Below, piece by piece: positions 1-7,300 of a DNA stretch of 8,381 nt; positions within the stretch are counted from its first letter, which is position 1; every line of letters starts with the position of its first letter. The stretch lies in contig JABGPV010000229.1 of the NCBI GenBank assembly GCA_018644785.1, forward strand, positions 1-8,381, written 5' to 3'. This DNA is from Deltaproteobacteria bacterium (lineage in GTDB: Bacteria; Desulfobacterota; DSM-4660; Desulfatiglandales; Desulfatiglandaceae). The notes below the pieces were generated by a model. The model was not told where the DNA came from, searched no databases, and saw nothing but the letters and a program-made list of their open reading frames with translations. Both the position numbers and the translations under genes were made by a program.

Positions 1-1449
1 AAAGACGGCAAAGCAGCATGGACCCAGGATTTGGCTTTCGATATATCCGGCCCGCGTTCTGACGCCGCGCAGAGACCCCGTTTTGTAGTGCACCTGGTCC
101 TGATTTTTGAGAAGATCCTTATACGGTTTGAATTTTTCCAGAATTGCCAGCATGTCATATGCGGAAAGATGGTTTTTTCTCGACAAACCGGAGCCCTCAA
201 CGATTCTGATATGCTTCAGACCCAGTTCCTTTCTGATGTAGGCCTGGGTGGCACGGACGCCCTTGGCCAGGGTGCCCGGCGGGCCGTAAACCGATGCCCC
301 AAGTGCCACAAAAATCTGATTGGCCATAAAGTTGCTTGAAGAGTGCAGCATTTTTTCCACGACGGTTTCCATTGGAAAGGTGGATCTGTATGTGAAAATG
401 AGGGCGTCTTCAGGGGAAACCGATCCAAAATGGATTTCTCCCTGCATTTTGACCCCGCTTTTATTGAGCATGTACCGCAGCAATTCCCCCACATAAAGGG
501 CAGCCTCTTTTGAATTGTGGGTAAAGGTTCGCCGGCCGCTTTTGAGACCCAGGGCTCGAATTTGATTGGCCATGAAAGGGATCATGGGTGTTTGGCTCTC
601 GGTGGAATAAATTCTTCCGTTTTTTTTCCGTTTAAAGGCCACTGTGTTAAAATTTGCGCACAGGGCACCGATAGGTGCGTCATAGGGATTTGTTGTGTTA
701 TCGCATCCGGGCACCATGATTCGGGAGGAAAAGTAGGTGTTGTCCAGGATGATGTTTCGAAAAGAATCGATTTTTCTTGCCAGTATAATCGCTATATGGT
801 GCAGAACTTCAGAGATGAGGAGTGGATCGCCATATCCTTTGATCTTCAGATTGCCAGCAGAATCCATGTAGAATCCGGTCCTGAACCGGTGAGAAGGGCC
901 GAAATGGTCGAGCACCGTCAGTGCCGTCAACACCTTGAGAGTTGATGCCGGAACGCGCTGTTTCGTGGCGTTTTTTTCAAAAAGCACTTTTCCTTCGGGT
1001 GTGGCCACCAGGAAGGAATCGGTGGACTTGATCTGGTTTCGGCATGGAATGCGTTTCTTCGCTTTTGACGTCGGGGGGGAAAGGAGAAACAGAGCCTGAA
1101 ATAAGAAGACCGCACATAAGAGGATCACCCGTTTTTTGAAAATGGGTTTTCTGTGGGGTGTTGGATGGTGTTTACGGTTCTCCATTGATAGGGTTTTTTC
1201 AAGCTGATTTTTAAAAAATTCGATTTTATCCGTAACGGATTTACGTTTTTCAATATAGAGGTGATATTCTCCATTGAGTTCGCACAGGCCCCCATTGAGC
1301 CGTAATCCGGCGGCTTCAAGCCGGTCATAATGAATGTGTATCCCCCTGGCTGCGGCGGTGCTCTCCAGTGCCGTCAGTTCCTGCAATAAATCAGGGGAAG
1401 GGGTTTTCCTCTTTTTCTTTCTTTTCATGGCCGATTTCCCAACTGTCAT
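1..1449 (-). CDS. dacB: D-alanyl-D-alanine carboxypeptidase/endopeptidase, PBP4 (S13) type, with extra N-terminal domain; 3' end beyond window
   Basis: This is a penicillin-binding protein that would trim or cleave peptidoglycan peptides in the periplasm. The frame is open from 1449 to base 1 (483 codons seen) and its stop lies outside the window. Numbering from 1449, the serine nucleophile motif STLK is at 169-172, SSN (the SxN motif) at 371-373 and KTG at 456-458, all in the right order; EGSGLSR and NPYDAPIGAL also fit family S13. SxxK-to-SxN spacing is about 202 residues, against roughly 240 in E. coli PBP4, so the inserted domain is smaller. A hydrophobic run VILLCAVFLFQALFLL follows FKKR at about 108-123. 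Before it lies a soluble domain (see separate entry). I chose the ATG at 1449 because AGAGGT lies 5 bases upstream; an in-frame ATG at 1185, just before the anchor, would give a conventional DacB but has no ribosome binding site. In-frame ATGs at 1470 and 1428 are other options. Enzyme class is firm; the start is less so. Confidence 0.9.
   Translation of the reverse strand, partial: MTVGKSAMKRKKKRKTPSPDLLQELTALESTAAARGIHIHYDRLEAAGLRLNGGLCELNGEYHLYIEKRKSVTDKIEFFKNQLEKTLSMENRKHHPTPHRKPIFKKRVILLCAVFLFQALFLLSPPTSKAKKRIPCRNQIKSTDSFLVATPEGKVLFEKNATKQRVPASTLKVLTALTVLDHFGPSHRFRTGFYMDSAGNLKIKGYGDPLLISEVLHHIAIILARKIDSFRNIILDNTYFSSRIMVPGCDNTTNPYDAPIGALCANFNTVAFKRKKNGRIYSTESQTPMIPFMANQIRALGLKSGRRTFTHNSKEAALYVGELLRYMLNKSGVKMQGEIHFGSVSPEDALIFTYRSTFPMETVVEKMLHSSSNFMANQIFVALGASVYGPPGTLAKGVRATQAYIRKELGLKHIRIVEGSGLSRKNHLSAYDMLAILEKFKPYKDLLKNQDQVHYKTGSLRGVRTRAGYIESQILGPCCFAVF
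1186..1449 (-). other. N-terminal domain of the DacB frame resembling a small conserved stand-alone protein
   Basis: This is the first 88 residues of the carboxypeptidase reading frame, ahead of its membrane anchor. It starts with a lysine/arginine-rich tract (KRKKKRK), then a helical-looking segment, then GGLCELNGEYHLYIEKRKS around residues 53-71 and a predicted helix DKIEFFKNQLEK. From memory this GG-x-C...EKRKS..KIE pattern matches a short protein of unknown function found as a separate gene in Desulfobacterota. No stop codon separates it from DacB in the sequence given. It would sit in the cytoplasm if the following hydrophobic run acts as a signal anchor. Function is unknown. Confidence 0.6.
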
Positions 1450-1450
1450 C

Positions 1451-1480
1451 TTGACCTCTGTTCCGATCATAAAGTATAGC
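1451..1480 (+). promoter_or_regulatory. Putative sigma70-type promoter for the AAA+/VWA pair
   Basis: TTGACC at 1451-1456 and TATAGC at 1475-1480 are separated by 18 bp, a fair match to a housekeeping promoter pointing at the AAA+ gene. On the other strand the same bases give TATACT (1478-1473), a possible -10 for the dacB-frame gene, but no recognisable -35 box precedes it. The two divergent promoters may share this small region. Confidence 0.5.
1455..1458 (-). promoter_or_regulatory. Shine-Dalgarno for the dacB-frame start at 1449
   Basis: On the minus strand AGAGGT, with GAGG at 1458-1455, stands 5 bases before the ATG at 1449. It is the best ribosome binding site among the in-frame ATGs at 1470, 1449, 1428 and 1185, and decides the start proposed for the fused gene. 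Confidence 0.6.
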
Positions 1481-1519
1481 TGTTCCCAAATCAAGGATGT
1501 GTTTGAATAATTGTAGGCA

Positions 1520-1533
1520 GGGGGACGTCCCCC
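1520..1533. repeat. Perfect 14-bp palindrome GGGGGACGTCCCCC in the leader of the AAA+ gene
   Basis: GGGGGACGTCCCCC is an exact inverted repeat between the predicted promoter and the Shine-Dalgarno of the AAA+ gene. It could be a protein-binding site, a leader hairpin, or a solitary REP-like repeat unit. The sequence alone does not decide between these. Confidence 0.6.
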
Positions 1534-1541
1534 ACACACGG

Positions 1542-1556
1542 AAGGAGGCAGTTTTG
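1542..1556 (+). promoter_or_regulatory. Strong Shine-Dalgarno AAGGAGG and TTG start codon
   Basis: AAGGAGG at 1542-1548 sits 5 bases before TTG at 1554-1556. This is much better than the in-frame ATG at 1497, which has no properly spaced site and would place the palindrome inside the coding region. It fixes the AAA+ start at 1554. Confidence 0.75.
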
Positions 1557-2471
1557 TCATCCCATTTTGAGTCAATAGAGCAGGTGGTTTCCGAATTGGC
1601 CCAAGGACATTATGTGGCGGATCGGTCTTTGGCCACCGTGCTTTTCCTGGCCCACAAACTGGAAAAACCCATTTTTCTTGAAGGGGAACCGGGTGTGGGC
1701 AAAACCGAAGTGGCCATTGTCATAGCGCAACTTTTTCAGACAGATTTGATTCGCCTTCAGTGCTATGAAGGTCTGGATTCATCAACGGCCCTGTATGAGT
1801 GGAATTACCCGAAGCAGCTTTTGCACATCAGGCTTGAAGAACGGGGAGAAAAGAAAAAAGACGAGATTGAGGAAATGATCTACCGACCCGAATTCCTGGT
1901 GGAACGTCCTTTGCTTGAGGCCATTCGAAAATCCGATGACAAAGCCCCCGTTCTTCTCATTGATGAAATCGACAGGTCAGACGAAGAGTTTGAGGCGTTT
2001 CTTCTGGAGGTGCTGTCCGATTTTCAAATCACCATTCCCGAAATCGGCACACTGAAAGCCAAAAAGAAACCCATGGTGGTGGTGACCTCAAACCGCACCC
2101 GGGATGTTCATGATGCCCTGAAGCGGCGCTGTCTGTACCACTGGATTGATTATCCCTCCTTCGAAAAGGAGCATGAGATCATCATGTCGCGTCTGCCGGG
2201 GATTGAATCACGGTTTGCCCGGCAGGTAACCCGTTTCATGCAGAAGATCCGGTCCTTTGATTTCCTGAAAAAACCCGGTGTTTCCGAGACCCTTGATTGG
2301 GCCAGGGCCCTCATGGCCATGGAAAAAGAATATTTGGATGAGCATGTGGTCCGGGAGACCCTGGGATGCTTTCTCAAGTACCAGGAGGATATCGGGCGTT
2401 TCAATCAGGAGATCTGGGCTGATGCCGACACCCGTTTAGAATACCTGGAAAGCCGGCCGGGGGAAGAATGA
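1554..2471 (+). CDS. MoxR-family AAA+ ATPase (CoxD-like)
   Basis: This 305-residue cytoplasmic ATPase belongs to the MoxR group, whose members remodel or mature partner proteins, often metalloenzymes, together with a VWA-domain protein. Numbered from the TTG start, Walker A GEPGVGKT is at 44-51, Walker B VLLIDEID ends at D140 with the DE pair at 137-138, the sensor-1 asparagine in VVVTSNRTR is N180, and a candidate arginine finger lies in LKRRC (190-193). The C-terminal part is the usual helical lid. The sequence resembles the CoxD subgroup, but no carbon monoxide dehydrogenase genes are in the window, so the client is unknown. The VWA gene begins 28 bp after the stop and is almost certainly co-transcribed. 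A start at ATG 1497 would add 19 residues (MCLNNCRQGDVPHTRKEAV) that look like translated leader rather than protein. Confidence 0.9.
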   Translation: MSSHFESIEQVVSELAQGHYVADRSLATVLFLAHKLEKPIFLEGEPGVGKTEVAIVIAQLFQTDLIRLQCYEGLDSSTALYEWNYPKQLLHIRLEERGEKKKDEIEEMIYRPEFLVERPLLEAIRKSDDKAPVLLIDEIDRSDEEFEAFLLEVLSDFQITIPEIGTLKAKKKPMVVVTSNRTRDVHDALKRRCLYHWIDYPSFEKEHEIIMSRLPGIESRFARQVTRFMQKIRSFDFLKKPGVSETLDWARALMAMEKEYLDEHVVRETLGCFLKYQEDIGRFNQEIWADADTRLEYLESRPGEE

Positions 2472-2499
2472 AATTCCAGGCCAGTTCAGCGGTGCACCC

Positions 2500-3657
2500 A
2501 TGAGGAATGGAAATGAAGGTCTGGCAAAGAAAATGATCGCATTTGCGGCTTTACTCAAGGACCGCGGATTCAGGGTCTTTCAAAGCAGTATTCATGATGC
2601 CTTGCGGGCGCTTGAGGTGGTCGGTCTTGAAAACAGGGCGGATTTTTTCTTCTGTCTCCGTTCCAACCTGGCCACGACCGACTTGGAATGGGCTCAGTTT
2701 AAGAAGCTTTTTGATGAATTCTGGATGCGGGAAGAGGAGATCTCAAAAGAGGCGGAAGATGTGCAACCGCGGCCTGACCCGGATGCTCGAAACGAAAGGG
2801 AAGGGGAGGAACGCCTGGAAGAAAAAAATGAAGCGCCAGATGATAAGCCCGCCAATAACAGGGAGTGGCTTGAAGGTGTGGCCTACACCCCGGTTGTATC
2901 CGCGGTTGAAAAAAAAGACCTGGGTCGCTTTAATCAGGCCGATGTTCAGGTGGCCAACCTGGCCCTCAAAAAAATGATGGCGCCCTTTGAATTGGATAAG
3001 TCAAGACGTTTAAGGCGATCACGAAAATCCGGAGGAATGGACTTTCAGCGCATTATCAGAAAAAGCATGAAAACCGGGGGAATTCCCTTTGAACTGTTTT
3101 TCAAACGGAAAAAGATGCGGCTTAAACGACTGGTGATCTTGGCCGATGTAAGCGGTTCCATGGATCGGTATGCGCAGTTCGTCATGCCCTTCCTCCTGGG
3201 TCTTCGGGGTATAGGGTCCAGGGCGGAAGTGTTCGTGTTTTCAACCTCACTGACTTCCATCACCTTCAGCGTTCGCCACATGAGTTTTGAAAAAGTCATT
3301 TCCCATATTGCTCAAGAAGTACCGGATTGGTCCGGGGGCACCCGCATCGGTTTTTCTCTCCGGCAATTTAACGAAATTCATGGCCAACGGCTCCTCAGCC
3401 AAAGGACTGTTGTGTTGGTGTTGAGTGACGGATGGGATCTGGGGGCTAAGGCTATTTTGAGAAGGGAGATGGAACACTTAAGCCGCAAGTGTCATACGGT
3501 GATTTGGTTGAACCCCCTGGCGGAAGACCCGGATTATGAACCCCTCTGTCGGGGAATGAACACGGTACTGCCATATGTGGACTATTTCATGGCAGCGGAC
3601 AGCCTTCAGAGCCTCAAAAGGGTCGGGCGCCTGCTTTCAAGGGTGATGGTGCGTTAG
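2500..3657 (+). CDS. VWA-domain protein, CoxE-like partner of the MoxR ATPase
   Basis: This 385-residue protein is the expected adaptor for the preceding AAA+ ATPase. The N-terminal 75 residues are helical (FAALLKDRGFRVFQSSIHDALRAL is typical of CoxE-like proteins, shown here only by its position around 14-37). A highly charged, probably disordered linker spans about 78-118. The C-terminal von Willebrand A domain has a complete metal-ion-dependent adhesion site: DVSGS with D216, S218 and S220, T281 in WSGGT, and D310 in LSDG. No signal peptide or membrane segment is visible, so it acts in the cytoplasm. The ATG at 2500 has only a weak ribosome binding site, which suggests translational coupling to the upstream gene; an in-frame ATG at 2533 is an alternative. 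The pair resembles CoxD/CoxE, which help mature molybdenum CO dehydrogenase, but the target here is not known. Confidence 0.88.
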   Translation: MRNGNEGLAKKMIAFAALLKDRGFRVFQSSIHDALRALEVVGLENRADFFFCLRSNLATTDLEWAQFKKLFDEFWMREEEISKEAEDVQPRPDPDARNEREGEERLEEKNEAPDDKPANNREWLEGVAYTPVVSAVEKKDLGRFNQADVQVANLALKKMMAPFELDKSRRLRRSRKSGGMDFQRIIRKSMKTGGIPFELFFKRKKMRLKRLVILADVSGSMDRYAQFVMPFLLGLRGIGSRAEVFVFSTSLTSITFSVRHMSFEKVISHIAQEVPDWSGGTRIGFSLRQFNEIHGQRLLSQRTVVLVLSDGWDLGAKAILRREMEHLSRKCHTVIWLNPLAEDPDYEPLCRGMNTVLPYVDYFMAADSLQSLKRVGRLLSRVMVR

Positions 3658-3904
3658 AGTACCTGGAAGAAAGCAGATGTAGCCTCCAATAATGACCCGA
3701 TCGATACAAAAATATTTGAACTTGATATTTTCTGATAATATAGCCATCATGACAATTAGGCCCTTGCCTACGGCTCCTTTCGGAACTTTGGTCTGGTAAA
3801 GAACTTAACCAAAAACGTGAAGAGCGGAAAAGACGCAAATCGGAAAACAAGTCCTTGAAGCAACCAAATGGTAAAATTGATGAAATTCCATTTTAATGAT
3901 TAGG
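3658..3904. other. Gene-poor AT-rich intergenic stretch
   Basis: No convincing gene was found here on either strand. The composition is richer in A and T than the flanking AAA+/VWA and activase genes, like the helix-turn-helix gene that follows. A short frame ending at the TAA near 3896 encodes a lysine/arginine-rich peptide (KELNQKREERKRRKSENK) without a credible start. No strong hairpin plus T-run was found after the VWA stop. The stretch may be the eroded edge of a transferred segment or a decayed toxin gene, but nothing proves it. Confidence 0.5.
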
Positions 3905-3932
3905 TTGACAATATGCGTCAATGACGTATAAC
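3905..3932 (+). promoter_or_regulatory. Near-consensus sigma70 promoter for the helix-turn-helix gene
   Basis: TTGACA at 3905-3910, a 16-bp spacer and TATAAC at 3927-3932 form a near-consensus promoter 29 bp before the ATG at 3962. It is the strongest promoter-like sequence I see in the window and may also drive the activase operon, which begins 47 bp after the small gene. Confidence 0.75.
3912..3930. promoter_or_regulatory. Operator-like imperfect palindrome inside the promoter
   Basis: TATGCGTCA-A-TGACGTATA is a 19-bp palindrome centred on base 3921, with 8 of 9 arm positions paired (the exception is 3915/3927). It fills the spacer between the -35 and -10 boxes and overlaps the -10. A dimeric helix-turn-helix repressor bound here would block the polymerase, the usual way antitoxin-like regulators control themselves. 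The binding protein is inferred to be the adjacent gene product. Confidence 0.6.
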
Positions 3933-3961
3933 CTCTGTATGGTCGTTATTGGAGTTTGGAA

Positions 3962-4261
3962 ATGGATAACAAGCTGTTTGATGAATTATTAACCAGTGTT
4001 CAAGAAGCTGGTAAAATAATGCGTGGTGAACTTGAACCTTCACGTCAATTTGAGTTTGATGAACCAGATGTTAAGGCCATTCGAGAAGATATTGGTTTTT
4101 CTCAATCAAAATTTTCTGCCTTGATAGGTGTCAGCATCAGAACTCTACAGAATTGGGAACAAGGTCATCGCCATCCAACAGGTCCAGCAAAAGTTTTGTT
4201 GAAGCTTGTTCATGCTGATCCGGAATCAGTGTTTAAGAACTTACACACAAATTATTCATAA
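3962..4261 (+). CDS. NadS/HigA-like helix-turn-helix transcriptional regulator (orphan antitoxin type)
   Basis: This is a 99-residue DNA-binding protein. The N-terminal part (KLFDELLTSVQEAG, then RGELEPSRQFEF) and the DVKAIRE lead-in are characteristic of the NadS family, found as antitoxins of RelE/HigB-like toxins. The helix-turn-helix covers about residues 46-67, from FSQSKFSALIGVS through RTLQNWEQG. The ATG at 3962 is preceded by GGAG at 3951-3954 with 7 bases between; a TTG at 3956 is too close to that site to be used. No toxin gene stands before or after it, so it is either an orphan antitoxin or a stand-alone regulator. Its promoter holds a palindrome suited to autoregulation. It is visibly more AT-rich than its neighbours, which fits separate acquisition. 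The downstream activase starts after 47 bp. Confidence 0.85.
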   Translation: MDNKLFDELLTSVQEAGKIMRGELEPSRQFEFDEPDVKAIREDIGFSQSKFSALIGVSIRTLQNWEQGHRHPTGPAKVLLKLVHADPESVFKNLHTNYS

Positions 4262-4308
4262 CGAGAAATTTTCACCCTAATAAATCCACTGGTGGAAAAA
4301 GAGGAAAC

Positions 4309-7300
4309 GTGGATAAAGAGATATTATTTGCCGGGATTGACGTTGGATCGGTCAGTTTGAATGGCGTTGTGATCAACGGGGGCCGGGAAATCGTCTACGA
4401 GGCGCCTTATGAGCGGCACCTTGGCAAAGTGGATGAACGGGTTTTTCGGCTGATTGAGAGCTTTTATGACCGATTTGGTGAAAACCGCATTCGATCAATC
4501 TCTTTTACCGGAAATCACGGCAAGCAGCTGAGCGAGCGGCTCAATACCCCATACGAATTTGAAACCATCACCCAGGTGCTAGGCACCCTGCTTGTCAAAC
4601 CCCATGTCAGAACCATCGTCAGCATGGGCGGCCAGGAGACGGCCCTTTTTCAAATCAACCATCTGCCTCAAAATCAGGGCTCCGACATCAATCCGCAATC
4701 CGCAATCCGCAATTCGCAATCGGATTGGGAACTGGCCTACTTCAACACCAACGGCCCCTGTGCTTCCGGCACCGGTTCGTTTATTGACCAGCAGGCCCAG
4801 CGCCTGGCCACCTCCATCTATTCCCGGGACGTCAGCACCAGCCAGGACCAGCTCCACCGGATCCTGAAAGATTTCATCTCATTGGGGAAAAAGAGTGATA
4901 AACCCGCCAACGTGGCCTGCCGTTGCACCGTGTTTACAAAATCGGATATGATTCATCTGCAGAACCGCGGTGAAAAGCTCGAGGATATCATTTACGGTCT
5001 GCACGTGGGGAATGCGCGAAATTATATGAGCACCATTGTTACCAATCGTTCATTGGAAGCGCCGGTGGTTTTCGTGGGTGGGCTTTCATTAAACGAACTT
5101 CAGGTCAAGGCACTGAAAGAATATGTTCCGGATCTGGTGGTGCCCCCGTACAATACCTCCATCGGGGCTTTGGGTGTGGCTTTAACAGCCTTGGCGGCAG
5201 AAAACGAAAAGGGTTCCAGGGGCGGAAACAGCCATCTGGATCTTTCGCTGCTCGAACAATTGGCATCTGATGGGAAGGGTCAGGTGCCCGTGGCAAAAAG
5301 GTTGGCAATTCAGAAAACCGTTTTCCCCAAGAACAACGCGGTAGGGGCGAATAATTATTCGCCCTTAGGGAGCAAAACGCCTCTCAGAGTATTTCTCGGC
5401 ATTGATATCGGAAGCACGACCACCAAGTACGCACTGGTCAATGAGGCCCATGAGATTGTGGGTAAAAACTATGTTCCCACAAAGGGGAAACCCATTGAAG
5501 TGACCCAAGAACTTTTTAGAGAGTTGCTGGATAAAACAGGCGATAAAATAGAGATCATCGGTACGGCCACAACAGGTTCCGGCCGTAACGTGGTGGGTGA
5601 TTTCCTGAATGTGGATCTGATTATTGATGAAATTACGGCTCATGCGCGGGGAGCGGTGGAGATAGACCCGGAAGTGGATACCCTTTTTGAGATCGGAGGC
5701 CAGGATTCTAAATATGTTTCCATTGCCAACACCTATCCGCTGGATTTCGATATGAACAAAGTTTGTGCAGCGGGCACCGGGAGCTTTCTCCATGAATTGG
5801 CCAACAAATATGGCATCAGTATTGTTGAGGAGTTTCAAAATATTGCGCTTTCATCGGAAGCACCTGTGAAACTGGCTGAAAGGTGCACGGTATTCATGGA
5901 ATCGGATCTGGTGAGCTACCACCAGAAAGGTGTTGACACAAAAGACCTGATTGCCGGGCTTTGTTATGCCATTGTGTACAACTACCTGAACCGGGTGGTT
6001 GAAAAAAGGAAAGTCGGGGAGCGCGTAATGTTTCTGGGCGGCCCCTCCCTGAACAGTGGCGTGGTGGCTGCCTTTGAAAATGTTCTGGGTCGCGCCCTCA
6101 TTGTGCCTCCCCATCGTGAGGTGTTGGGAGCCTATGGTGCCGCTATCAGTGTTCACGAGCGGATGCGTCTGCTGAATCAAAGAGAAACCGGTTTCAGGGG
6201 ACTCAAAAGTGCAACAGAGGATCGCATGGCGTACGCCGAAAAAATCTGCCGGGCGGATGCGCTGTGCCACAATCAATGCAAACTGAAAATTTATGATTTT
6301 GACGGGCGTAAGAGTATTTGGGGGGGGGAGTGCGGTCGGTACGAGTTGACGCGGAACCGTGGCCTAAAGGAGACAGACTTTTTTGCGCTGCGGCAGGAGA
6401 TATGGGAGACCCATATGACAGGGGTTTATGAAACCCTGTCGGATAAACCGTTATTGCGTGTGGATGGTCGGCCCACAGTAGGGTTGCAGCGGGCCTTGTA
6501 CGGTCAGCAGGACGCTGTCTTGTGGGCGCATTTTTTTGACCGCCTGGGATACCGGCTCGTTTTGACGCCGCCCACCAATGCCCGCCTTTCCAGAATGGGC
6601 ATTGAAGCCATGACAGCGGAGACCTGCTACCCGGTGAAGGTCTCCCATGGTCACGTGAAAGAGCTGGTGGGAAAGACGGCATTTTTGTTTCTCCCCAGTG
6701 TTGTGAATATGGGAAAAAGCCAGGACAAAGAAAAAGGCTTTTACTGTCCCATGGTGCAGAGCAACTCCTATATGGTCCGTATGGCCCTTGATCTTGACAT
6801 GACAAAGGTTTTAAACCCTGTGGTCCATCTCAAGTATGATGTGGAAACACTTGCCATGGAAATAGCAGAACAGTTGCAGCCAAAACTTTCGCTCACCGTG
6901 CATCAGGTAAGAGAGGCCCTTTACTACGCCTTTGGAAGAGAAAAGCAGTTCCAAAAGGCGATTCTCCAGAAAGGAACAGAGATTCTGGAATCACACCCCG
7001 CCGGGGAACCGATGGTCGTCGTGACCGGCAGGCCCTACAACCTCTATGATGAGCGATTGAATCTGAGATTGGGGCACAATATGGCAAAAATCGATGTCAA
7101 GGCCGTGCCCATGGATTTTTTGGATGTCTCTTCGGTGGATCTGTCAGATTTTCCCTCCATGTATTGGGGACAGGGCGCAAGAATACTTCGTGCGGCCAAG
7201 ATCGTGGCGTCCAACCCGGACTTTTTTGGTTTGCATCTGACCAACTTCGGGTGTGGTGCGGATTCATTCCTGGAACATTTTTACCGGCATATTATGGGGG

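Noticed and set aside
31..945. Plus-strand open frames opposite the carboxypeptidase gene
   Set aside because: They are antisense to a minus-strand frame with all three S13 active-site motifs and show no family features of their own.
3728..3745. Hairpin ATATT...AATAT as terminator after the VWA gene
   Set aside because: The stem is only 5 A/T pairs and no run of T follows, so it would not act as an intrinsic terminator.
3735..3900. Possible remnant of a RelE-like toxin before the NadS gene
   Set aside because: Fragments such as FGLVKNLTKN in one frame and GKELNQKREERK in another faintly recall the C-terminus of toxins paired with NadS, but they need frameshifts, lack a start, and the match is too weak to call a pseudogene.
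4289..4300. CCACTGGTGG short inverted repeat before the activase start
   Set aside because: Four-base arms with a two-base loop are expected by chance and have no accompanying signal.
5365..6805. Long minus-strand open frames opposite the activase gene
   Set aside because: They lie within a coding region whose plus-strand product is clearly recognisable; their proteins show only low-complexity, codon-shadow composition.
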